NCBI RefSeq assembly: GCF_000165425.1
Contig: NW_001799133.1
Coordinates: 310,001 to 374,000 of the forward strand
From: Paramecium tetraurelia
Lineage: Eukaryota > Ciliophora > Oligohymenophorea > Peniculida > Parameciidae
Length of the DNA: 64,000 nucleotides
Reading direction: 5' to 3'
In this document: positions 1 to 13,102 of the stretch, piece after piece
Layout: each line of letters opens with the position of its first letter
Numbering within the stretch: the first letter of the stretch is position 1
Position numbers and translations under genes: made by a program
The notes under the pieces: generated by a model
The model's input: the letters and a program-made list of their open reading frames with translations, nothing else
Told to the model about the DNA's origin: nothing
Databases searched by the model: none

Positions 1-853
1 CTAATACATGTTTCTTTAACTTACAAAACCTCCTCTTGTTTGTGGTTAGTAGTTTGAGTTTAATTGGATAATTGCCTCTTTTCTATTTCCTCTACTGTTA
101 ATATTTAATGATTGATCTGGACAGGATTTAATGATGGTTCGTTATTTGAAGAGAAGAGCTCAATAAGTTTTAATTTAGTTTCGATAGCAGCTTCTGATTA
201 TTTTAATTCTTATTCTCTTTTTTCTCTGTACTTCTATTTTTCTATTTCAATAATATCCATAGCTTCTTGTTTTATTTAAGATTCTTCTATTTTTTATCTC
301 TTCTCTTCCTATTTTTTTTCAAATGTGCCATGATCCTTCTAATATTGTTCTCTTTTTAATTGCATTTCATTTTCTATATCGTTTAATTAAAAGGGGGCAT
401 TGAATTATGTGTCTTGCATCCATTGAGGTTCTTCTTCATCACTATGATTGCAATGCGAATTCTAAGGAATAGGCTTGAATGGTTTGGTTGCAAATAATTA
501 TGGTATTTTTTTGATCAGCTGGACTATGGCTTCAGGAGGTTATAAATATTCTCGATAAGCTGAAAGTAATAATTTTGCATCATAAACATTATTTTGAGGC
601 TAACATATTTAATATTTCTCTAATAATAATAGTAATATCATCTATACATTCATATTCCACTCTCTTATTATCATTTTAATAATGCTATCGATTGTTGTAA
701 TATTTTTTGTTTCTTTAATATCCATCATAATTATTATTGTGTTACTATTGTTAAATGTTTATTTTTTACTTTTCGATATTGTTATGTATCTCTTTTTTAT
801 TCCTATTGATCTTTAGCAATATACTAAACCTGATAATGGTATGATTTCGACAT
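1..853 (-). CDS. Coiled-coil protein of unknown function, 3' end off the window
   Basis: Read from an ATG at 853 (MSKSYHYQV...). Two small introns restore one frame: 803-824 (22 nt) and 560-587 (28 nt). The product starts with an Asn/Gln/Tyr-rich stretch, then a helical block (VEYECIDDITIIIREIL, then SYREYLQPPEAIVQLIKKI), an acidic DEEEP patch, and a long Lys/Glu/Gln-rich coiled coil that runs off the left edge. I recognise no domain. TAA and TAG are used throughout as glutamine. A 13-base T run lies just upstream of the start (on this strand an A run). A second open frame from an ATG ATG at 723-728 overlaps the first intron, so the exact 5' structure is tentative, but the downstream coiled-coil frame is firm. 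Confidence 0.6.
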
Positions 854-1304
854 TATTTTTATTTTATTTTTTTTTTTTTAAATATTATTAGAATTAAGAA
901 TTAAAATTTATTCATAATTCTCAACTATGCATCTTTAGTCTAGAACCCTCATCGTCATCCTGTTGAATTTCAATCTTAACATATAATACGATTTCAAATA
1001 TAGCTCATTTTGGAACTATAATTAAGAATTATCAAATCTATAAAATAGAAGGAATGTATCTTAATAATTTTAGGATTACTTAAGTCCTACTAAATGCTAC
1101 CACTTATTTGTATCAATTATACTTATATATATATTACTTGAAATAGTTTTAGCTTATATTTAATTATTTTTTTTAATTTTTAATTAATGTTTATGTTATT
1201 TTTTTCGATTTTTTACTAAAAACAGACTGAAATTGGAGCAAGTAATTGAATAAAGGGAAATAATTAATCAAAAGGAAATTTGTAATTTAAATTAACAATT
1301 ACTC
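854..1304. other. Intergenic stretch between divergent genes, no firm gene
   Basis: AT-rich stretch between a minus-strand and a plus-strand gene. On the minus strand a frame from about 1190 to 900 has no TGA and looks coding-like (for example DTFLLFYRFDNSQLQF), but no ATG or intron was found that joins it to the gene at 1-853. On the plus strand a short open frame just before 1305 could be an upstream extension of the RING-CH gene. Neither is annotated. Confidence 0.3.
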
Positions 1305-2180
1305 ATGATAGTTACTATAAACAATTATTCAAGTTATTAAAGTACGAAAAAGAAAGAGGATGCTACTTCAACTTAAATAACAGAGAGATATGCATAAGAA
1401 TCATAAAATAACACTATTTTGACGCAAAATTTGGCACACTACTAAAGTCGGCAATAGTCAGATGCAAATATTGAATAATTAAACCTATATCCTAGCGATT
1501 CACATATCTATAACACTCCTAAAAAGTAATCAAAATTAAATAGAGAATTTATTTTAAAGAGTAATGAAGTTCTAAAGAACAAACAACTAAATTTAACTAC
1601 TGAGAATGTTAATATAACTACAAGCAAATTAAATTCATCAATAATTGTTCTAAAAAAATTGGATGAAAAAGAATGTAAATATTGTGGATAAACTGATTCA
1701 CCTAATAATTTTATACGTCCTTGTCTCTGCAAAGGATCTATGTAACATGTACATTAATAATGTGTCTAAAAAGACATTGAGAATAATTTTATGGATGAGA
1801 AACAAAGAAGATTCATCAAGCCTATTAGATGCGAAATTTGTAAATTTGTTTTTAAGATAAAAATATATAGAGAGACTAATTTACTTTAATCATTTAAGGA
1901 TCCTATTAAACATGAAAAGCTATTATTTCTAACATTCGTTTTGACAATTCTAGTTTTGATAACAATTGCACTTATCATAATGTCTATTTTAATCAAAGAG
2001 GAATTGAGATTGCATATTGATTTATTAATGGGGATAGTGATTGCTTTTTTGATAGTTCTAGGATTAATAGTAGCATTTTCTTTAAACTTTTTGGATTTGA
2101 TTACAAATGTATCAATTTATAACTTATAGTTTATAGTATTATTGGTTTGTTTAGGATAGGCAAATAGGAAATAAAGTTGA
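1305..2180 (+). CDS. MARCH-type RING-CH membrane E3 ubiquitin ligase
   Basis: A 291-residue open frame without introns, ending at TGA 2178-2180. A C4HC3 RING-variant begins around residue 120: ECKYCG, then RPCLCKGS, then QHVHQQC and a final pair in IRCEIC. This Cys/His order is the RING-CH pattern of the MARCH family. Two clear hydrophobic helices follow (LLFLTFVLTILVLITIALII and a second of about 22 residues) plus a shorter third, as expected for a ligase anchored in endomembranes that ubiquitinates membrane cargo. The N-terminal third is Ser/Thr/Lys-rich and probably disordered. The ATG at 1305 is the first clear one, but the frame stays open upstream to about 1225, so an extra 5' exon is possible. 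Confidence 0.8.
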
Positions 2181-2324
2181 CCATGGAATATAGGTGGATT
2201 ACTAGAGTTTGAATTTGATTTTATCCAGTGGGACACTGAAATATTAATGGAATAAAAGTTAAGTACTTCCACTAAATGAATGACTTTATTTTATTAATAA
2301 AAATAATATAAAAATATATCTCCA

Positions 2325-3303
2325 ATGAATGTGGAAGATATAAGAAATGAATTGAATGAATTACACAAAAAGCAAGCGGATAGTCTTACAAAAAGGAAGA
2401 CTATTATTAAAGAGATTAAGAACTTCTCATTTTAGTATTAGTTATCAATATTAATTAGAAAATTAGATCACAAAAGGATAAAATTAAATGATGGAAAAGA
2501 ATAGGTAGTTATTCTAGTTTTGATTGTATAGAAAGTATTTCAAATAAATCTTGTGGGTGCAAAGGAAGAACGTGCAGAAAAGTAAAAGTAGCTTGATGAA
2601 CAAGTACCCACTACCATGAAAGAGAAGGATAGACGTTTAGCAAAATCCTTATTAGGGAATCATCTCTAAAGGGCAAAACAAGACTTGATGGGTGAGAAAT
2701 TGAAGGTACTACTTTTCTAACCAATTTAAATAGTTGGATAAATAAATAGAAATAAGTAAGCGATTAGATGATAGAGACAAATAGGATTTGCAAACTCTCA
2801 AGGAAGATTAAAATGTATGTTTTTAGTTTGATTGATTTTCAGAAAAAGAAGAGTTAGTTAGTTAATGAGAGGAAGTAATTAGAGCGCGATTTGGCTGCTG
2901 ATGAATATAAAAGATAGGTATTAGATTAAATATATTCCAGGTTCTATTACTCGAACTATAAATTAAAATAATGAGAGATTTTTTTATTACCAAGTAAGTT
3001 ATTTGATTTGATGACCATTTTAGAACGTATCCTCATATTTTATGGTAGCCAGCCAAAACCAATGAGGGTATGAATCCCCTAAAAGAATATAGTACTGAAA
3101 AGTTTAATGTATCATATTCATTAGAAGCAAAATAGGAAATGGAAAAGGATTTAAAGGAAAAATTGTTGAGGGCATATACTAATTTCACTGATTCGCAATA
3201 TTAAAAGTTGAAGGAATAATAAGTTTAATAGGAGCACGAAAGTTCATAATCAGAAAGTGAGGAGTCACAAGAGAAACAGAAGGAAGAAGAAGGGTAAGAA
3301 TGA
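2325..3303 (+). CDS. Pinin-like (pinin/SDK/MemA domain) splicing-associated protein
   Basis: About 280 residues after removal of at least five introns (2505-2531 and four more of 23-30 nt). After a short N-terminal helix the middle contains KDRRLAKSLLGNHLQRAKQD, a long charged helix, and then KIMRDFFITKTYPHILWQPAK. These correspond to the conserved blocks of the pinin/SDK/MemA domain, where a (R)RxxG.ML..L..FK segment is followed by a helix and a TKTKPHLFYxP-like block. Pinin is a nuclear, exon-junction-linked splicing factor, so a nuclear RNA-processing role is inferred. The C terminus is an acidic Glu/Gln/Ser tail. One candidate intron near 2436-2459 (24 nt) keeps the frame whether or not it is spliced, so length may differ by eight residues. 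Confidence 0.65.
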
Positions 3304-3474
3304 TGAAAAATTATAGGTAAAAATATAAGATTTAGTTTAATAAATATTAAAATATCTTGTGTGTTATTATTAATCATTAATATCAAAACTTGATATTTAA
3401 TCCATAAAAATGTCCAGTTATTAGGAGTGCATTTACGATATTTTAATATTTAATTTTACATTAAAAAAGTCTCA

Positions 3475-4553
3475 ATGATAAGCAATCTTAGAAGTCAGGA
3501 CAGTGTTCAAATGTCTATGATGCAATAGCCATTTTCTTTCTCAAATGTATATTACAGTTTTGACGGCAATGATTAGAGAATCAAGGTAATGAATAATAAT
3601 ACTGTAGATAAATTAGCTCCAAATAATCTAACATAAATTTATAAAGTGTCTAAACAATCTCATTAGACATTAAAATAATAAGAAGAAAGGAAATATAATT
3701 GTTTTGCCAAGTCAAAATAATCAATTATATGTATTATTCATTCTAAAATTCAAGATTATTTTTTAGGATGACAAAATCTTGAGATAGCTTAAAGTTTAGG
3801 AGTCAAATGATAGTACTTTCATGTCTTTTCCAAGAAATTAATTTCCTCTCATATCATGTAACAATTTTAAAAATCATTAGATTAACCTTATCCTTAGTTT
3901 TATGCTAATTATCCACAAGAATAATTTGCAGCGATGCAATACTAAATAACTAATCCAATCTTATAATCTTAAGATAGATTTTTAGTCTAACCTAAACAAG
4001 TGTAATCGAGTCAGCATTTTCGAATGTCTGATTTTTAGTTATTTGGTTCACATGATGATTCTGAATCTATTGAACCTCAATAAGTTGAATAAGAGAGTAA
4101 AGAACACAAAAATTCATATTTTAAGTTAAAGAATAGAATTAAAAAAGGAAAGGTAAATGATACGAAAAATATTACAAAAAATTTTTCTAAAGCAATAATT
4201 ACCTATATTATATAAAATAAAGATATTGGACTAAAAATAATGAATTACGAGCAATTTGAAGAATTTGTAAGCATTTTAAAAGACAAGAAAAATCAGATGA
4301 CTAACATCAAACAACTCAGAGATCTTTGGGTTGAAACTAATGAAGAGAAAAGTCAATAATTTAATAAAGCATTTAGAATCTTTAGGTATGTTTTTAATTG
4401 ACATTTTATAGTGAATACTTCTTAAAACAATAATCAGTATCTTACATTTACAATTCAAGAATAGCAAATACTGGATGGCACTTAAAATACAGGTATAACT
4501 TACTTCGAGCACTTAAAGAACCAGCAAATTTTAAGTACATCAAAGATATTTGA
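3475..4553 (+). CDS. Conserved-looking hypothetical protein
   Basis: About 323 residues with four introns: 3586-3607 (22 nt), 3731-3766 (36 nt), about 3858-3880 (23 nt) and about 4386-4411 (26 nt). Each removes or bypasses an in-frame TGA except the 36-nt one, which preserves the frame. The N-terminal half is Gln/Asn/Ser/Pro-rich and disordered. The C-terminal 130 residues are compact and basic, ending in RIANTGWHLKYRYNLLRAL and KEPANFKYIKDI, and look like a folded domain I cannot name. Nothing in the neighbourhood points to a function. Confidence 0.6.
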
Positions 4554-4591
4554 AATATAGAATTTTAATATTATATATTTATTTATAATTT

Positions 4592-6480
<1,889 letters not shown>

Positions 6481-6564
6481 ATAATTAATATAATTAGAAC
6501 TTCTACTTAAAAAAATTAAATATATCCACAAAACTAAATATTTTTAAACGTGAGCTTCTTGGAT

Positions 6565-9293
6565 TCAATAGATTTCTTATCTACTTAACAATCCCAATAT
6601 ATTAATAAGACTATAAAATAATTTCTAAATCAACATTATAATAATAAGATAATTAATTTTTTCAAATTAAATAATAATTAAAAAATCAATGGTTTTCAAA
6701 AATATTATTATGAATCTTATTAAGATTTAACTAAAATAGTACGAATAAATGTATATTGGAAAAAATACTCTATTAACGCAACTCAATCCTTGCTTCCTTA
6801 AAAAATAGATGAGTACATCTATTGCAATTAACTTTTCTGTATCTAAGTTAATAATATCCAGTTCAAATGCATAGGTTTTGATAGGAAATGATACTATTTT
6901 AATTCTAAGTAGTAATTTGATTTAGATTTTATTCCTATTTTTCATAGCTTGAGATAAATAAGTCAAATATAAAATAAATTTAGTAGGGAACATCTAATAT
7001 CATTATTTAATTAGTTTCAAAGTCTCACTTCTAACCCCTAACCATAGTTAAATTTTTCGAAAATGAGTCATAATTCTAGTCAATACTACTTATCCTTATT
7101 CTTTTGTTGAGTATCTTAATCAAAATAATTAGTAAATTTGAAATTGAATTTTTCACATTTAGGAAATTAAACTTAAAATAGTGAAATTATTAAATAATGT
7201 TATGCTAAAAAGTATTTTGTTATATTGAAATTAAAAATGATATTAGTACACATTTAAGTATTTTTATTCTGATTTATTTTGAACTAAAGAAGATTATATT
7301 CCTCAAAATTTCCTATTGTTTTGATTGCCATCAATTTTATCCATTCCAAACTTTGTTGAAGTAATTTAACTTTTATCTTTATTTTTGTATTTTATATCCA
7401 TGTTGATTTTGAGTGTAATTTTTATAAATTCCTTTTATTAGAAAAACCTATCATTTTTTGTAAATATGCTAGTTGTATTAGATTAAATTGAGTAAGGGTT
7501 GCTAAAGAGTCATCAATATTGAATAAATTCATAATTGTTATTTATATTTTATATATAAATCCACTAAATATTCTAATTTATTGTATGCATTCATGATAGT
7601 TTTTTGTTGAAGATCGATTTTAGATTTCTCTTAATTTAAATCTATTCCAAAATGAATCTATTTTTTGTAGTTTTGACTTTTCTCATAACTTATTATCAAT
7701 TCAAAATCTTTTGTCGATTCAACATTTAATATCTTATTTAAAGGTAATCTTCTATAATCTTTTTGTACAATTGGCTCTTCGATTAAATATTATGAAATTG
7801 ATTTACAAAATTTCCCCAAAGTGAATTTTCTTTATCTCTCTTAAGTGTAAGAGTAATATAAATCAAAATAATCAATTCCCAAAATAACATTATTTCTAAA
7901 TTATTTATCAATTTTTAGCAGCTAAAACTCTTGATAGGAATATAAGGTTCTCACTTTATCTGTGTATTCATTAGATTTACCCTCCTCTTACAAAAATCTG
8001 TAAGACTTATTAATGCTTCTTGAGAAAATTGTATCTTTGTTGATATTAATTGTATAACTATCTTAAAATTATCTTAATGAGCGATTGGCTTCATTTTGAA
8101 ATTTTTGGGTGAGTATTAATTAATGTATCGGTAACTTGCTGATGGGTATTTTTAGATTAATGGGTTCTGTGCTCATATGAATACAAGGATATTTTAAAAT
8201 TAAATTGTAATCTGTCGTTCTGTATTTCTTATTTGCTTTCATGCTTAATTCTACAAATAAATCCTTCAATCAACTACTTCGGTTGTATCTTAATATGAAA
8301 TCTTCCTTTGCTGATAGGTTCCTCAATAAGAATAAGAATATGATTAGGATGTTATTAATATACAATTTTAGCCATTTGTAAATCAAAATCTAATTATGTA
8401 GAATCTAATATTGGTACAATATCAACCGATTTATAATAACGCATAGGTGATTCTAAATCAATTTAAATAATTCTGTCATCATTATCTTCTCCTAATGAGA
8501 TTTCAAACTGTGAAACTGGTTTTTAATCATAATCTATTTCATTCAAACTTTCTCTTCTTGATTTCATCTTGTCCTCTAGAGATCCGAAACTTTTGTATCT
8601 TTAGGGTTGTCTTCTATATTAAAATTCATCCAAATCTTGCTAATCATCCTACCCTTCAATTTGATAGGCTAAACTGTAATTTGGAAATTCATACAAAGAT
8701 TGATCTAATTTGACGTCATTCTGGAACTATTTTAATGCTAAAACAATAAATTCTGCAGCCAACATGTCTTAATCAATCACCAAGACTTTCGTAATTGTAG
8801 ATCGAAAATAGTGAACCTGAATTGGTTTCTACAATTACCTTATATTTGTAAGAAACATTCTAGAAAAATTGGATATCTTGCCTTTAATCTTCTCAAATGA
8901 CTTCTCTATAATCTGATTGTTTTTTTTAATGAAATATTTTTCAGCCTTCTAAGAGTTGTGTTTGTGAATAGATTGTCCAATCAAAAGTGTTGTTTAACAT
9001 CTCTTTGCTAATTTCTTTTTATTCTAAGATACCTTGGTCTATTTTAATTGCGATTCACAAAGACTATTAGATTTTTATTCCGAAGTCTAAGCTGCCTTCT
9101 CTTCGCAATCTTTCTAGATAGAAATATCAACTTGGGAGAATTGAGCAGAATCATTAATTTGTTTTTGATTATCTAAATCTAAAAAGTTAGTTTTATCGGA
9201 TTTCAAGGGACTGCTAAATTGTTTACCTGATTAGGAAGACTGGGCATCTGTTTATATAGATATAGATAAAGCAGAGAAATTATAATTTTCCAT
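6565..9293 (-). pseudogene. Large hypothetical gene with broken frame (decaying gene or assembly indels)
   Basis: From ATG 9293 a clean frame of about 345 codons runs (MENYNFSALSISIS...) into TKVLVIDQDMLAAEFIVLAL and HPNHILILIEEPISKGRF. Near 8251 the coding frame jumps by one base to one reading DLFVELSMKANKKYRTTDY; no GT-AG segment of suitable length explains it. That frame stays open to a TGA at 7529-7531, after which another frame continues (NLFNIDDSLATLTQF) to TGA 7080-7082, and further coding-like pieces reach about 6700. The last open frame ends at 6565. I count at least three frame breaks. The pieces share beta-rich, repeated LIEEPI-type segments, suggesting one large protein. I do not recognise the family. 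Ohnolog decay after whole-genome duplication or sequence errors would both fit. Confidence 0.45.
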
Positions 9294-9612
9294 TATTAAA
9301 TATAATATATATTTATCAATAGCAAATGATATTGAATCAATTTTATTTAAACTCAGTTTGGCTATCTTAGAAGCATTATGTTTAATCTCAATTGAATTCT
9401 TATAAAATAATTTAAAATGCAATCGACATGAAGTCCATGTGTAATGTTCAATTTACGTTCCTAAAGGATGAGTGAGGTTCAGTATTAAGGATATTAATTT
9501 TGGATTTTAACTTTACATTTATATTGGAGCAGATTCACATTTTGTACAATATTATTGTTTCTTAACAGTATTTTATAATTGATAATATAATTAAATTTTA
9601 AATTTAAACCAG
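9294..9612. other. Divergent intergenic region
   Basis: About 320 bases between the start of the broken minus-strand gene and the start of the NEK kinase. AT-rich with no sustained coding frame; it must hold the promoter of the NEK gene, but I recognise no specific motif. Confidence 0.4.
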
Positions 9613-11475
9613 ATGGATAAATACAAAAAGATTAGAGTAGTTGGAAAAGGTATTATGATAAAATAAATCAGGTAGTTTTGGATATGCCCTTCTAGCCTAG
9701 GCGTTATCGAATAAGAAAAATTATATAATCAAAGTATCATATGATTTAAATTAGATTATTGACATATCTAAGATGGACAGAAAATAAAGAGAGGAGGCAT
9801 TAAATGAAGTCCACGTGTTGAAGGCCATGAGACACCCTTATATAATCACATATAGAGAATCATTTATGGAGAAAAAGTATTATTTCTTCATGAAACCTTT
9901 GATAGATGTCTATGTATAGTAATGGATTATGCTGACGGAGGTGATTTGTACGGCAAAATAGCTAAACAAAAAGAGCTGGGAATACTCTTTTCTGAGGAAT
10001 AAATATTAGATTGGTTTGTTTAGATGGCACTGGCAATGAATCACATACATGAGAGGAAAATTTTACATAGAGATTTGAAAACTTAAAATATATTCCTCAC
10101 AAGCAAAAGCGATGTGAAAATTGGAGATTTTGGTATTGCACGTGTTCTATAACACACATATGATTGTGCAAAAACTGCAATAGGAACTCCGTATTATTTA
10201 AGTCCAGAAATTTGTTAAGAAAAGCCTTACAATTAGAAATCAGATATCTGGTCACTAGGGTGCATCTTGTATGAATTAACTACGTTGAATCACGCATTCG
10301 ATGCATTGTCAATGAAAGAATTGGTATTAAAAATCTTAAGAGGAACTTACCCTCCTATTCCATCACAATACTCTTCAGAATTACAATCGTTAATAGCTGA
10401 TATGTTGATTAAGGATCCATCAAAGAGACCTAGTATAAAGAGAATTCTAGAGAGGGATTTCTTAAAATAGAGAATAGGAAGTCTGCTCGTTTCCACTTTG
10501 AATCGACATGAATTGCAAGAGATGACTGAGATTAAACCTACTGAAAATCTGTAACATACTCATCTTACTTTTTAGATTTATTCAACCTCAATAGACTGCA
10601 CAATAATTTATCTTACAGTAAAAATAGTTTGAATAGAATAAGATATCTTAAAATTAAAGTTAAAATAATTCACCTATCACTTCGAGATAGATTATTTAAA
10701 CTGTTGCCAGCAAGAAACCTTCGCCCAAAAAGGACAATAGCAAAGTGGAGTTAAAATAATTGTTCAATAGACAAAACTCACCTTTGTAAGCAATAAATTA
10801 AAATTATTCTATACAATAATAACCACTTCATTCTTAATAATAATAGCAATAACTAATTGATGAAAAAAGTGATAAACCACAGTCTTTTGCTAGTGTAATT
10901 AGTTCAAAGGAGAATCAATAACATCCAATTAAATATTAAAACTTAGAACTGTTAAACAAGTTTTATTTAAAGGACAACACGAATATAGTTAGACTTTAAA
11001 GTAAGAGTCCAATACTACAGGAACAAAAAAGAAAGGAATCCATTGTAAGCTTAGTAAGAGAAGATGACAGTTTTGAATAATAATAGGGTTATAAGTTCCT
11101 TATTAAAGACATGAGGAAATGTTTGGATAAAAAATAATCAAAGGAGGAAGAAGAGTCCATCATTGTTGACAACTTTAAAATAGTTCCTTAGTAATCATTT
11201 ATCAGTTACATTTTTATAGATTTCTTAACCACCAAAAACAGTTTCAAGTTCCGGGGACTTCTGAAAGAGATACTATAGGGTATAAAATAGAGGCTCTCAG
11301 ATATTATTTAGAATAGTAAATGGGCTTAGACTCTTTCATGAGAGCCTATCAGACTTTAGAGAATAGTTAGGAGAGCGAACAATTGAAATAAGCAAATTAA
11401 TTACTAAATTAAGAATAAAGGAAATACATACCATTAATAATCTAATTAATAGTTTGTGAAGATTCATATTATTGA
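9613..11475 (+). CDS. NEK (NIMA-related) Ser/Thr protein kinase
   Basis: About 585 residues after removing four introns of 22, 29, 25 and 29 nt; the first lies inside the glycine-loop codons. The N-terminal kinase domain (about 4-260) has VVGKGSFGYALLA, the lysine in YIIKVS, HRDLKTQNIFL, KIGDFGIARVL, and GTPYYLSPEIC, and ends with DPSKRPS. This is the NEK signature. The second half is a Gln/Ser/Asn-rich linker followed by a short helical C-terminal module ending KYIPLIIQLIVCEDSYY. NEKs act at basal bodies, cilia and in mitosis; a ciliary role is likely in an organism with thousands of cilia. A second NEK lies 1.6 kb downstream but with different catalytic-loop residues, so the two are not a recent tandem duplication. 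Confidence 0.9.
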
Positions 11476-11512
11476 TCTATAGTATTCAAATTCAAAAAAT
11501 TATAAGGATTTC

Positions 11513-11909
11513 TCATTTCTGTAATTGAGTGCAATTAAAAATATTGTCCTCCTCTTGAATAATAGCTTGTGAGATGTAAAGATTCAGCATTTTCTAAATG
11601 AAAATGACATAATTTGATTACAATTTTCAGTTTTGGATTAATAAGAATTCTTTGGCCTTGAGATGAAACTGCCGCAGGTTATATCGGTTATTTCAAGGGG
11701 ATAGGAAGGATATTTTTATTTACAGTAAATGAATCTGCAATTTCTAAAGGGACATCCACATAATCTTCTATCTGTTGTTGGTTTAATTATGAAATTACTT
11801 TGACATATTTTCTGGGCGAGGGTTCTGTTGATTAATTGGACTTAGCGATGTCTGTTAGTTTCAATGAATCATATAATTCCTCAGTTGTTGGTGTTAAGGA
11901 TGATGACAT
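11513..11909 (-). CDS. Small hypothetical protein
   Basis: About 122 residues with one 28-nt intron near 11608-11635, needed to reach a clean TGA at 11513-11515. Starts MSSSLTPTTEELYDSLKLTD. The product is Pro/Gln/Ile-rich with no membrane segment or recognisable domain. It is convergent with the NEK gene (38 bases apart) and its start lies 53 bases from that of the phosphatase gene on the other strand. Function unknown. Confidence 0.55.
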
Positions 11910-11962
11910 TGTTACTTGTAAGATTGGATGATAATATATTAAATTAAAAATATAAATAAATT

Positions 11963-13047
11963 ATGAGAGCAAACAATATCATAGTATAAGAGGAACCTAA
12001 GCAAAATGCCATAGTTGGGTTTTATAACACGTTGAAGTCCCTTATCAAATGCGAATGTTTCAAATAGTAAGCGGGATTTTAATTTAATAGATTTATGCCG
12101 GTGACCTATAATTAAAAGCCAATAGCAATTCCAAAACAATCCCTTTAACATATGGGCAGAAAGACATTGGTGATCGATTTGGATGAAACTTTGGTTCATA
12201 GTTCTTTCAATTATATTTCAGATCCGGATTTTATTTTGAAGGTTTGAATTATGTTTATTAAGAGATAAAAGTAATGAATGCAAATTATACAATTTATGTT
12301 AGAATAAGGCCTGGTGCTGAAGAATTCCTAATAAAAATGGCTGAATTTTATGAAATCTTTATATTTACAGCTAGTATTTGTGAAGTATATTAATAAATAT
12401 ATTTGAGTATGCAAACCCTGTGATAGATAGAATAGATCAGAAGGGAGTTTGTGCTTTGAGATTGTTCAGACCAAACTGTTCAATATTGAATGGAGTCTTT
12501 GTGAAAGATTTATCGAAATTGTAGAGATCAATAAACAACATAATAATAATAGATAATACCCACACTTCTTTTTCCCTATAACCTAAGAATGCTATACACA
12601 TAAAAAACTACTTTGATGACCCAAGTGACACTGAATTATTGGATTTAATACCGTTTTTATAATTGCTTAGTACATTTGATGATGTGAGACCAGTGGGGGA
12701 ATATTGGAAACAATACATCAGATCAGAGAAGATCAGATATACAAGAAATGGAGAGTCGTATGTTTATGATAGGAATCGCAATGAATCATATGATGTATTG
12801 AATGATGATAATGAATTAGGAAGTAGATCCTATTAATTAGACCATCGATTAAGCCAAGGATGATTAGACGTTGTTGGGAAAGTAGCAATTGAAATTGTAG
12901 ACGAACTTTGCAATCGATTACGATGAGGTGAATGATATCACAGAGAATGATGAAGAGATCTAATTCAGGAATGAATAGGGAATTAATTCTCCGAATTTAA
13001 ACAAATAACATTTTAATGAAATGGATTAGAGTGATTAAAATTTATGA
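11963..13047 (+). CDS. FCP1/SCP-like (NIF family) HAD phosphatase
   Basis: About 337 residues with introns of 23, 23 and 25 nt. After a short N-terminal region ([20 protein letters not shown]...) comes [16 protein letters not shown], the DxDx(T/V) nucleophile motif of the HAD/FCP1 class, then [21 protein letters not shown] with [14 protein letters not shown], and [20 protein letters not shown]. These are the ordered motifs of the NIF/SCP domain, giving Mg-dependent phosphoserine phosphatase activity, often on the RNA polymerase II CTD but also on other substrates in protists. The domain fills residues about 75-245. The acidic Gln/Asn-rich tail looks disordered. It sits between two NEK kinases, but there is no evidence that they act together. 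Confidence 0.88.
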
Positions 13048-13102
13048 TAAATATAAATTTTAATATAGTATAAATAATTATATATATAAATAAAAAGTAG
13101 AA

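Noticed and set aside
8240-8300. A 14-nt intron to explain the frame jump near 8251
   Set aside because: Its length would not give the needed frame and it is shorter than any other intron in the window, so the jump was recorded as a frame break.
8700-8830. CheY-like receiver domain suggested by TKVLVIDQDMLAAEFI
   Set aside because: Only the first strand pattern fits; no phospho-acceptor Asp strand or Lys/Thr follows at the right spacing.
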